DNA of 64,000 bases. Origin: Endocalyx cinctus. Its lineage: Eukaryota; Ascomycota; Sordariomycetes; Amphisphaeriales; Apiosporaceae. How positions within the stretch are numbered: the first letter of the stretch is position 1; each line of letters opens with the position of its first letter. This document shows, one piece after another, positions 35,430 to 46,900 of the stretch. The stretch lies in contig BCKC01000001.1 in NCBI GenBank assembly GCA_001600455.1, positions 4,924,441 through 4,988,440 on the forward strand, given 5' to 3'. Below the pieces are notes generated by a model that searched no databases, was not told where the DNA came from, and saw only the letters and a program-made list of their open reading frames with translations. Position numbers and translations under genes: made by a program.

Positions 35430-36657
35430 TGTGAATTGAATAGGAGCTCCGCTTGCCACCCACAGAACGACCTGAATTTAAGACGCCGCGTCATCCCGTA
35501 CCGTAGTCACTGTACAGGTAACCCTATTGGGCTTCACTACCCGCCACGTCGCAATCTGAGTTAATCGATTAATGCAGTGGCTGTTGACCAACGCTGCTTT
35601 AATCCGGATAGACTAATTATTTGTTACTCTATTGGTTACTATACGAGGTGTTGTCCTGATGGTTCTGCGCATGCGGCGTTTTATTGGTTGTTAACATGAT
35701 TATAGAGGAAGTAATTTGTTAATTTAATGATAAGGGCTCTTGCAGTATCCCATTAAATGTGCATCAAGTTCCATGGGGACTTTTTTTCTCAATGGAGTGA
35801 AATAGATAAACTTAGGTAAATTATATTAATGTTAACGGATAATAAATACAAGTCTGTTTTCAAAAGTTATGTCTAATTACTTAGACTCGATACTAGAACA
35901 GTTAAACAATCCGATAACTAGTCGTAATAAATGAAGTATGACACAAAGAGAACCAAGTAATACGATCGCACCATAGCTTAACATGAACTTCTGCTCAATT
36001 GGTGTAATTAATCAAATGTTAATAACTGTTTTTCTTTTCTTGAAGGGGGGAGGGGGAGATATTGGCAAATTGATTCGACCCAGTCATGATCTTCTCTCTT
36101 CATTACACAATATTCTCTTTAATTATGGTTTTCAAAGTGATTTACCACTATGCTTGAACTAAGATTCGCTCAGTTGATACCTATGAACACCAAATGCAGA
36201 TTATTAACTGGTTAGGAAAGCTGACACTAGAATAGCCTCGCCGAAATTGCCAAGGGCACGGCCGCGCAGGTGGGGAACGGTCTCGTATTCACGTACACGT
36301 GCAGGTGTAGTGTCGGAGTGAGAGTAATCCTCGGATGTTTGCCGAGGAGGCAAGTTTAGCCTAACGAGGTAGTTCGAAACAAGGTTCACCAGACACTAGG
36401 GTAGGATAGATCTGACATGATGATCTGACATGCTTGCAACCCAAGTGTCTAGGGAAAATATTACCCGTTAGGGCTCGAAACGCCCCCCTGACTAATTTCT
36501 TAGTCTTTTCGGACCATTAGTCAGGCGTCGGCTCGAGGCCTGGCGCATAACTCCGAGCTCGTGATTATCATAATACTGCTTCGCTTGTAAAATCCGTCAC
36601 AGAGACCAACCAGCTCAGCACTCGCGAACAGGTAAAGAAAGAATAAGGACAGCGATA
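35430..36657. other. Intergenic region, no gene recognised
   Basis: About 1.2 kb of AT-rich sequence upstream of the second monooxygenase/membrane fusion. No motif, repeat or coding signal that I can support. Confidence 0.45.
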
Positions 36658-39085
36658 ATGGCGACTCCGTTCAAAGTCCTGATCATTGGCGGTGGGATCG
36701 CCGGCCTGTCGCTGGCGGTAATGCTGGAGGCGTATGGGTTCGAATACGACTTGTTGGAGAAGCACGCCGAGGTGGCTCCTAAGTTAGGGGCCGGGGTCGG
36801 GCTGACTCCCAACGGCGCTCGAATACTCGATCAGATCGGCGTCTGGGAGGAAATGTGCAAACTTGCCTCGCCTGTTGATTCCGGTATCGCGCTCTCTCCG
36901 GAGGGCCAGACCGTCATCTTCAATCCGCATATGGGAGAGTGGCTAGAGAAACTGTAGGTTTTTTTTTTTTTTTTCAGCCCCCTCTTTGCCGTCTGATTTT
37001 CTGCTGCTAAGTTTCCTACTAGCTTCGGATACAAGATCCACTTCCTCTCACGCTACGACTGTCTCCGGATCTTGTTTAATAAGATCCGGAAGAGATCGAG
37101 CATCCACTTACGACAGGAAGTAGTCAAGATAGAAACTGGGGGGAAAGGAGAGCGAGCACGTGTAACAACCAAGGATGGCTCGGTATACACGGCTGACATC
37201 GTCTTTGGTGGAGACGGCGTCCGCAGCAACGTAAGGCGTCTACTCTGGGAGATAGCCGACGCAGAAAGGCCCGGCTATATCCCTAAGAAGGACAAGACAG
37301 GTCAGAATCCCTGGTTATTTTGGTGCCCCCGGTAATAATTGACACTTAAGTCAGGCCTCATATCTTATTACACCGCCGTGATCGGCGTCGCTCAAAACCC
37401 GGACCTACCCGAAGGCGGATCCGCGCGGGCGTACAACCACCAGCGGTCCTACTTCTTCCAGGAAGGTCGCAAAGGGTCCGGAGAGTTCTACTGGTGGCTC
37501 TGCGTGAAGAACGACAAGACCGAGAGAGGTGTTCTGCCCAAAATCTCGAACGAGGTGAAGCAGGGCCTGCTCAACCGGTACGCCGACGACCGGATCGGGC
37601 AGGATTTAACGTTGGGACGGCTGTCACAGGAATCCGTCTACTCGACCGCTATCCCTCTTCAGGAGTTCGTCTTACAGAAATGCTTCTATAAGAACGTTGT
37701 TCTGATCGGCGACAGCTTCCGCAAGCTGCACCCGGTGGCGGGCCAGGGTGCCAACTCGGCCTTCGAGGAGAGCGCCTTCGTAGCGGATATCCTGTGGAAC
37801 CTGCGAGATAAGAACGCCCTACGCGACGAGGTAGCCATTGCACGCGCCTTCACGGATTACCAGAGCGAGAGGTTCACGCGCACCACCGCGCTTATGGCAG
37901 AAGCTAACCTTGCCCAGCGGCTGGAGTCTCTCGATAACTTCGTTTTAAGGATCATAGCGCTGCATATCGTACCTCGGCTTCCGTTTATAGTCGCGTTCTT
38001 AGCCCAGTTGGGGGCTTCTTTCACCCCGGCGAGACGCCTGCAACACTTGCCTCCGCCAAAAGCAGGCTTGTGCCCTTTTTCGCAGGATATGAAAGCGCGC
38101 ATACGTCCACGATCCCTCTCGGCGACGCTGGGGTGGGTGAGTATGCTCGTCCTGGCGGCATGGATGCCATATTTGTCATCCAGCTATGCCACCTCAAAGG
38201 ATGATAGTCTTATAAAAGATGAATTTGCTCATCTATCTCACATCTCTCAGTGGTACCTCTCCATGCTGGCCGTGTCTATTAGTGTAATTTGGGTTATCGA
38301 ATCATATAAGGTTTCTTCCCTTATGTCTCCATTTGTCAGGTAGGCTTTATCTTCTATCCCGTAACTTAGTTCTTTGTCGGGTCTAATATGTTTGGCCATA
38401 CTCTAGCGCCCTGGCCTGGATCCTCGCCTCCACTTTCTGGGGCTGGGAAAAGGCCGTGCCAGTCTATTTCTGCTTACACATCTTGGCTAGTAGCTCTGTA
38501 GCCTACTACTTCATGCCGCAGACCATGACTGACCTCGGCGCCGCAAAATCCCTGCTTGCCGGATCTTTCTTTATTTACGGCATCACCGCTGTCCGCGTAC
38601 TCGGCGGTCATGCCGATGACAATGAGTTTTCTGTCATTCATGCTATTCTCCCCGTAATGGTATACCTCGGCAGCTACATGCTTAAAGCTGTGTCAAACGT
38701 ACCGGAGGGCGTGGACGTCGTATTCAGCACCATCGATCTTCCTTACCAGCGGCGGTTTTTACGGATCCTTACCGGCATCTCCTCCGCCGTGCATATTACA
38801 CTGGTTTTGAGATATGGTACTATTTTACTTCATGAAGGTTTTCAGAACGCGTTGATTGTGCCGGTTACGGGATCTCTCGTATCGGTGAGCGCAGTTGTTG
38901 TGACTTGGTGCTTATATGCGACGTGGGAGCTCCGAAGGATCGAGGCAACCGATACCTCAATTGTTCATTCTTGGATTACAGTGCTTCTGAGCACTGTATT
39001 CGGTGGTCCGGCAGCTACGTTAGCCAGCACTTTTAGTTGGTACAAGACTGAGTTAGCTAGAGCGACGTCGTATGAGCATAAGTGA
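36658..39085 (+). CDS. FAD-dependent monooxygenase (epoxidase type) fused to a C-terminal multi-span membrane domain, copy 2
   Basis: Four exons (36658-36953, 37023-37300, 37355-38339, 38407-39085) join in phase to 745 residues, one more than the copy at 4,223-6,660. Motifs: VLIIGGGIAGLSLAVMLE (about 7-24), GGDGVRSNVRRLLW and GDSFRKLHPVAGQGANSAFEE (about 311-331). In the GD motif Arg-Lys-Leu-His replaces the commoner His-Lys-Met-Thr, so substrate or function may differ from copy 1. The C-terminal membrane domain starts near residue 449 and shares the IE and PVYF-x-LH landmarks with copy 1 at nearly the same spacing (30 against 31 residues). An ER-membrane epoxidase acting on prenylated polyketide is the likely role; any cyclase activity is speculation. 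It marks the apparent right end of the cluster. Confidence 0.9.
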
Positions 39086-39636
39086 ACTAAGTCAATGTCC
39101 GGATATCGTGTATGGGCCATCTCTAAACTGTTTAGATGTTTGGCGATCGATATTCAGGTTTCCAGTTGGGAATTTGAAAAGAAAGTGCCACTTAAGATTA
39201 GCAGTGGATGCGGGATCAGGGATGTTATATTGCTAGAGAAGTGGTCATGAGACGTATGCAAAGGTTTTAGAGTCGTCAGATTTGGTATATAGTTATTTCA
39301 AAACGGGATACAGAGTAGTGTAAAGGTTACGATGCCTCGAGCAGGAAGAATTAGAATCTTATAATTACTTGTGAGCTACCTAGGCCATATCGTGGGAGCT
39401 TCTAAGCGATTTAATGCATTGCGGCGATGGTTCTGCACACCTACCTTAATTATATATCATGGTGACGGGCAAGCAGTTATTGGAGCCAGATAAGGCTTTA
39501 TATGCCCGAGTCTATCAGGTCTTTTATTGGATAATAATTTTGCCGTTAAATTTTGCTTAAAGCTTCTCTGGCTACTCTAACAGCCACTCTAACGTTACAT
39601 GTTGTCATGTTTCAGCCCCGAGTAATTTTCCACACC

Positions 39637-39689
<53 letters not shown>

Positions 39690-40160
39690 TTCTCTCTCTC
39701 TAGTTTGCCCCTTTTTCTTTTTAACTCATAAACCCCAGCTAAGTTCTACTCTCAGGCTTTGCGAGCTGCAGTTTACGCCCTGTTATAGATGTTTTTCTAT
39801 GGTAATTAATACTCATACTATCGTAACCAAACGGTAATAATATCCGAGCCTCACTGTTACTTTTCTAGATTATGTTTGAGAAAACTAGATGCCGTATTTT
39901 CATATATCTTACTGTTGAAAAACTACTCACAAGTTCCGTAACTCCACTAGAGTGAAAATACATCTACACTGTTAAAAGGTAAATCATAATACTATATATA
40001 CGGATGTCATGACCGGTTCCATAGCTTCAAAACGGAAATATCATCAAGCATTTGTGATATCTTGACCATCATCACTACTGCCACCAGAACAGATCGGCCT
40101 TCTTTCAGAAAGACTTTTAATATCCAGTATTTTTCCTCAGCACAGGATAAAAGAATCATC
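39086..40160. other. Intergenic region with poly-C tract
   Basis: About 1.1 kb with no gene. It contains the 52-base C run at 39,638-39,689 followed by a short TC repeat. Confidence 0.6.
39638..39689. repeat. Poly-C homopolymer, 52 bases
   Basis: An uninterrupted run of C, followed by TTCTCTCTCTC. Such a long C run is rare in AT-rich fungal intergenic DNA. It could form four-stranded structures, or could be an artefact of sequencing or assembly. Confidence 0.9.
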
Positions 40161-40415
40161 ATGGCTCCTTTATCTCGCCGGAATCTACTGATCCTTCTGT
40201 TATTATTCATTGGTTTCTTTCCTTATCCCATTATCTACGGTGTCGGTGCCCAGCGAGGCTCAGTTTTCGTCTGCGGCGACAATGCGTTAGCCCGCAAGTG
40301 CATGTCGCCGCCGTATAACTTCCGCTGCACTACAGATGGTTACGTGAACTATGACATGCCGCTCAGAGATTGTCAGGATACGACGCGATGTTCCTGCGAG
40401 GTTTCCTCCATTTAA
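40161..40415 (+). CDS. Small secreted cysteine-rich protein
   Basis: An 84-residue single-exon frame. It begins MAPLSRRNLLILLLLFIGFF, a strong signal peptide (basic n-region, Leu-rich core, probable cleavage after GVGA near residues 27-31). The predicted mature part of about 54 residues has six cysteines, an even number that could form three disulfides (VCGD, KCMS, RCTT, DCQD, RCS, CEV). I do not recognise the family. Size and composition fit a secreted effector-like or antimicrobial-like protein, but that is only a class description. The ATG at 40161 was chosen because it gives the signal peptide; the open frame extends upstream without one. It stands alone in a gene-poor, repeat-bearing stretch. 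Confidence 0.6.
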   Translation: MAPLSRRNLLILLLLFIGFFPYPIIYGVGAQRGSVFVCGDNALARKCMSPPYNFRCTTDGYVNYDMPLRDCQDTTRCSCEVSSI

Positions 40416-43400
40416 ATGTGTAACATCGCTGAACCCAATCCCTAGATAGATACCACTGATAAATAGAAAAGTTTGAAGTTAACTTATCCACTAATTAGTT
40501 AGATTAGAAATAAAGACCAAATTCTTCTTTATTTGTTCACTGTCATCCCACATAAATCGTATTACTTGGAGTCACCTGACTCCTTCCCACTTTTGCTCAG
40601 ACGTGAATGATGAAGTGTGCTTAATCGGTCTATCCCATGCTCAGATTAGCCGTAGTTCTACTTATCCTTGCTCAGTTTTTTAGATGCATTAATTATCGAA
40701 ACCGTATTGCCCAAGCCCATAAATAATTAACTGGTATAAATATTAATACATAGACTCGATTTCTAGACAACCTTCTCTCAAGCTGTATTAGTTGGACATT
40801 AGCAAATGTGGCGGTGCTAAAAAGATGACTAACCCAGAGTCTTTTATTATTAGTTAAACCCCACAAAGCTGTATGTAGTTTCTAGTTTTATGATAAATCA
40901 AGTTATAGCGAGTTTAGCAGAGTCTTCTGCGTTGTTTCTCCCTCACAAAGAAGAGATTATTGGCGTGAATGATTGAAAATGGTTACGGTTCTAAACATCA
41001 ACTTACATGTATATCGGTCAGTAGTTAATCAATTCAATATCCTCTCGTCTGAATCAAGCTTACTCCCCCAACAAACAAAACAAAAATAAAATGCCTCATG
41101 CATTATATATGTATCTCTTTTAATTGATCACAGTGGCTTTCAGATTTAAAGCGATGAGAGGATAAAAGAACCCGGTACAAGAGAGTAACGATTGAAATCT
41201 ATTTATTGTCTAGACAAAAAAAAAAGAATTATTGTTCTCTTGTCTGAAGAAAACCATTGGACTGTTTATAATACAACGATCCTTTGTCAATTACAACCGG
41301 CTCAGTCGACTTACGAATCACACGTCCTAGACTGGGTTTTCAGCGCGGAAAAGTAATTATAGGCGGCGTCTCCACCTATCGTATCCGAGGATTCCCTCAA
41401 AGCCCAGGTGTTGGGTGAAAATCATAAGATTTTACTGTTACGAAATGAAGTTATTATTGATAATTGATGTATGTGAAATAATTCTGCTAGTCAGAATTAT
41501 TTCGAGTGTAAGTGAGCCGGCGTACAGGCCAGCTCCGCACCGGCCACATACACCAGCCTGTGGCTGGTGATGTGGCTGGTGTGGCTTATACTTCAATGAG
41601 ATACTAATAATCAACACCAGGACTATGTAGGCAAGGGATCGAAGATTTTGGTTATCGACAGCGATCTGCATCACATATTGGTGATACTTTGCGAGAGAGA
41701 AACAAACTTCAGCGTTGGAGTACCAAAGGAATCGAAGACCTGGGGCGGCTGAGATCTGATTATCTTTCATCATCATACGACCGACGTCTAGCCGCAGGAT
41801 CATTGCGGTATGGTACTTTTGTCCAGTAGTTAATAGTCGTAAAGAACTGTACTGTGAAGGCTGTGGCAATCTTCCCGCCCAGTTGTCATTTAGCTCGGGG
41901 CCGACTCAGATATCGCTCCGTATAAAAAAGGGGGGCTCTTTTTGGCCCCCAATTTGCCACCGACTCTCAATTCCTTGAGACGGCGTCTAATAATTCATAC
42001 AGCATATCAGTCTCTATAAGTAGAATATATCTACTTATCCAAGTAATTATAACTTATCTAATACTTATTTAAATAATTTCTGCTTCTGCGGGATTATGAT
42101 GACCGTCAAGGCTTAGCCGTATCGTTGCATCGCAACAAACCCGATAATGCATGGCACGGTAACATTGAAATGGAGAGTAAATATCTCTTTCTAGAATAGA
42201 TTCCTACCTTTTTTTTTCCTTTTTGAAACTCTCTAATATGATGCAACGAAAAGCAACTTTACGGTATATTACATAGATGACGTTCATTCTCGAGCAGTAT
42301 CTCTTCTGCCCTGTTGCGACGGTATTAAGCCACTTGCTGCCGTTTCAAAAAATCAGGGGTTTAATGCAATGAGCCCTGTCTGCCCTATCCAGATTGATCT
42401 GGGAATGTACCCCCTGTTAACCTCCCTGCCTCCGACCAATCGAGCCAATTATACCCCAACCTTTAGAATTGTAATCTACATAGTAGGCGCTAATACTGAT
42501 CCGACCGCCAGCGCCGTTCAGGCAGTCCTGGTAGTCAGGCAGCAGGCTAAGCAATAATTCCAAGGATCAAAAACTAGGCAGAAGTCGGATGGAACCCTAG
42601 CATGTGGAGATTCGATTGTATATACGAAATGCACATATTGAGTACTTGTCACACTTCTCATACGTGTGGCAGATCCTTCAAAAATCCCGAAATAGTGGTT
42701 TGCTATGGCTCTTGGCGATTCAACTTTCATTCTGCTTATACTACATAACTAATAGTACCGTACTGTTTAACTTTCAAGTAACGTACGTCAACTTAGTGCT
42801 TATCTATAGCGATTAACCCGCTGTGAGATATGCTATACTACAAATGGATATCCGCTGAGCTGCACTATCGTTAAGCTGAGTTAGCAGGCGTAACAGGCTA
42901 CATCAGGACGAATCGGCAGATCGGTTAAGGTTGACGTTTAACGTTTAACGGTTACAGAGTCAAGGCTCATCCCGAACGTCTGGGTAACGGTACACTATAG
43001 ACCCCTTTTTAATACATCCTGCCTATATTTTTTCGTGGTGTGTAGTATATTATATTATATGATTTTGTTGATTATTAGTAGCTAGCTGGAGTATAAGCCA
43101 CACCAGCCACATCACCAGCCACAGGCTGGTGTATGTGGCCAGTGCGGAGCTGGCCTGTGCGCCAGCTCACTTACATTCGAAATAATTCTGACTAGCAGAA
43201 TTATTTCACAACATCAACAACAATAATAACTTCATTTTTCAGAACAGTAAAATCTTACGATTTTAACCCAACAGATTTTCTTTGTTCAACGGAAGTATTG
43301 TATACTATGTACGTCAAAGCCAAATCCGAGGGTCAAATTCTTAAGGCAGCTAGGTTCAACTATTAACCGCCCAGCCGCCGTCGTTAAACCCCTGGCGATA

Positions 43401-43949
43401 CTTCACATGCCCTAGTCAGTTGAATTCTCAAGTTTCAATTCACCGACCAATGCTACCCACGGAATCCTTCGATTAAGTCTGGATCCCCTCTTTAACCTAG
43501 TCATCTAGCTATACATCTTCTTACATCTCGTGTACAGGCTTAGATAGTTGCACATTATCATGACAGGCCACGGTGACATGTCAGCTATATCTTAATTAAG
43601 TATTCTAGTAAGCCGCCCTCATTATGTCCTAAAGTAATTTCGGAATAATATGAGCACAAATAAATATAAACAGTATGTTGCCTATATCTCTAGGTCAGTT
43701 CATGAGTTGTTTCCATCTCTCGTTATTTATATAAGTTCGTGGTCAAGACTAGATGATCTTGCTTCTTCAAAATATTTCCATATACTTCAGTAGATTTACT
43801 ATTATAGCTTGGACGTCTGATTCAGCAGGCCGTGTTACCTGGGTTATGGAACACTAACTAGCTGATCATATTCTCGCTGTCTTTCTCATAATTACATTGT
43901 ATTATCCTACTCAAAAAAAAAAAAAAAAAAAAAAAAAAGTTCAAAGAAA
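40416..43949. other. Gene-poor region around the inverted-repeat element
   Basis: AT-rich DNA with no gene I can support. Most of it is the element at 41,409-43,273. A 26-base A run (43,913-43,938) ends just before the start codon of the next gene. Confidence 0.5.
41409..43273. mobile_element. DNA-transposon-like element with about 183-base terminal inverted repeats
   Basis: The first and last about 183 bases (41409-41591 and 43091-43273) are inverted copies with a modest number of mismatches. Both outer ends read TGTTGGGT inward. Both contain a palindrome (GAAATAATTCTG, then CTAGTCAGAATTATTTC) and the phrase CACCAGCCTGTGGCTGGTGA. The 1.5-kb interior is AT-rich, and I see no transposase or other supportable coding sequence, so it looks non-autonomous. 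I could not identify a convincing target-site duplication, which leaves the superfamily open. Confidence 0.8.
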
Positions 43950-46900
43950 ATGTCCGAAGCACCTGGTTGTCTACATGTCGACCAACATGACGACAATATC
44001 ACAGACCATTTAATCCACTATCTCGGCTGTCTAGAGTTCTGTGATCGAAAGACTTTTTTTGAAGATGAAAAAATATGGGACACGGAGGAAGAGCATCAGA
44101 GGAATATTGGAAATTCGCCAGAGGTCGCTCAAAAAACTGTGGCTGAAATGAAACATAGCTGGAAAAAAGAATGCGAACGCGAACTGCGTCGTATCACTTT
44201 CCTACGTCAGACCCTACGGGAAGATGGCATGGATCGGCATCTTGTTTATTGTTTAGAACGGAGCGCGAGGGAATGGAGGCAATCTGACCAATACAAGAAT
44301 AGCATTGAAGAAGTACGACAGGCACGGAAGCGGGGTAAGAGACCGAATGGCATCAGTTCAGAGTTTACTACGAAGCCTTACGGCCGATATGATGTCAAGG
44401 AAGATATTCACATCCCTTTCGTCCAATTCGAGAATGGTCAGAAAGTTAATGAGGACGTTGACGAGGAGCGAGTATGGGGCACATTCCCGTATCAGAGTAC
44501 CAGCATGAGCAGATTGATGGGTGAAAGGGATGAGGCTCGAGGGAAGCCGGAAGATAACCTTCTCTACCACGATCGATTCCCTCAACGCATCAAATATTTC
44601 CATTTTCATTCCAATAACATGACTGTAAGTTTATCTTTACTCATTAAACTGCCGAAATAAACCCTGTGAATAATCTAACCGTTCGTTAATAATCTAGTGG
44701 ATCGAGGTAAGAAACGAAAACGGTGCACGAACCAATTCTCATTACCGAATTATCCAACTTATTCATCTTTCAGGAAGCACTGGCTCGGTATTATGGCGAG
44801 AGCTACGAGAACTCTTCACGTAAATTCTGCAAGCTTCACCAGCCCAAGACTACTAGAAGCTCCTTGGTTCTCCGTCCCGAATATTGGGAACAGCAAGCAC
44901 ACGGCAGCGAGCAAGCGCCCCATGTTCGACACATGCAGCCCATGTGCACGACAGTATCGTCAGGCACCGACAGCGATGCGATTCTAAGCAATGTGGTACT
45001 ATTCGTAAGTTATGGTTTTTTTAAGCCGATAGGATCATGCTGATATTTGTATTTTGAGATGCCTTACCTGCACTGGGACACATCGAGAAAGAGAGAGCAA
45101 TTCGCTAAGGAGATGGAAAGAATCATGCTGGAAAAAAAGCGATGCAAAAGAGAAAATGAGAAAGAAGCATGGCAAAACCGAATTGAATCCAGAAGAAGAT
45201 TACATAACAAAGTCAATCAGAATGAGAATGGCGTCTCCAAAGGATCCTCGTGGTCAGAGAGAGGCTATCAAAGCGCAACCAAAGTCACATCCAGATCAAT
45301 ACTTGACTTTTCCAGCGAGCGGCCGACGTTCAAGAAAGAGAGAACTCACACCATGACCGAAATAACAGAGTTTAGCGAGTTCTACGATGAAATCGAGTTC
45401 AAGAATAAAAAGAACCTGAAGTTTCACCAAAAAAAACTTCAAATCGACGAGCGTGGACGCGTCATGGTGCAAAGCCCCCTTGGAAGATATTTTCTGGATG
45501 CCGCAAGACTGTATGACGGTATGTCAAACTACAGAGATAAGAAAATAATGCGAAAGTACTTGACGTTAGACAACCTATCTTTCCAACCCCGACGAACGCT
45601 GGATCAAGCGTACTATTGGACACTCAGGACAACTGCCGCGCGAGACAAAGATCAGGTTGTCTACCGCGCAACTACTGCCAAGCCGGAAAGCTTTCATCGA
45701 TATGAGTACAAAGATAATAGCTTCGACAAAAAGTCCAAAACAGAACCCAAAATTAGCTCAACGGGGGGTTCAGACACTAACCCTGAGAGTGGCTCAAGCA
45801 AGAGCCCTGGCACCAATACAAGTGAAAGGGTATGGGCAGATCATGAGAAGTCTGGTCCAGATGTAGAGAAAGGGCCGTGCCGCGATTGCAGGGCAAATAT
45901 TCGAAAGCGTTCTCGTGTCATCATGGTCGATCAGCTCTGGATGTGGATCTTGGATTCAAAGACAATCATCACCTGTTTCCCTAGACGATACGGGTCGAAT
46001 AAAACCGACACATCCAGTGTGCACGGGACAATAAAGCAGCGTCTGAAGGATATCGGACCGGATCAAATACGTTCGGTCTTTGACCTTGGGCTCATCATAT
46101 TTGACGAGTGTGCCAATGCCCTTTTTGACAGAACCAATACCCTCGATCTAAAACCTCACGTAATCGACGATTTCTCGAAAGCTATTGGCAATGTGGTAAA
46201 TAATATTTAATAGCTACATCACTACCTAGAATGCTTAAATGCTTGAAGAAACCGGAATGGCTGACTTATTATTTCAGATGCACAAACAAACAAACGCCTT
46301 CGAAAGACTGTGGAATTGGACCGATCGAGCTAGGAATATCTACTATTCGCGTGGCGAGATCGACGTGTCCGAGCTCCACGTACCGCTGCTCGACATCAAC
46401 CCTGAGGGGAAGCTTGAACGAGAGATTAAAGATATCATCGAGGAGCTGGATATTATGCTGCACATTACGGAGACCCAGAAGCGCATTCTCGAAGACTACG
46501 TCGAGAACGCTGAGAACTTCCTTGACCAGGAAGGAAAATACCGTGGCAGCCCTAAAAGGGGTCGAAACTGTTGGCGGAGGTGGGCTCAGATGGGGCCGAG
46601 AGAAGGAGGTCGTCCTAGTGCAGGGGGTGGAGGTGGTGAAGGGCATCGTCCTGGTGAAGGAGGTCGCCCTGGCGAATGGGGTCCTCCTGGTGGAGGCGGC
46701 TTCCCGGGGCACGAACCTCCGCCGCCCGACCCCGCAGAACAGAACTACTACTGGTTCAAGCTCCACGCAGACGCCCGTATAACGCACATGATACGGCGGG
46801 TCGAAGAGCTAAAGAGTCTGCGTAGTTCTGCTAACAGCACCGCTGAAAATGTAAGCATCCCCTTTTTATTCTCGAACCCCCATCAGCATGTTCGCGGAAA

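Noticed and set aside
36204..36389. Minus-strand frame containing VREYETVPHLRGRALG
   Set aside because: It looks somewhat protein-like, but it is only 61 residues, I recognise no family, and there are no flanking exons to join it to.
39553..39837. Frame with a long poly-Pro run
   Set aside because: A direct reading of the poly-C tract; no real protein evidence.
46269..46787. Minus-strand frame of 172 residues opposite the CorA-like gene
   Set aside because: Antisense shadow of the GC-rich Gly/Pro coding region; no motif.
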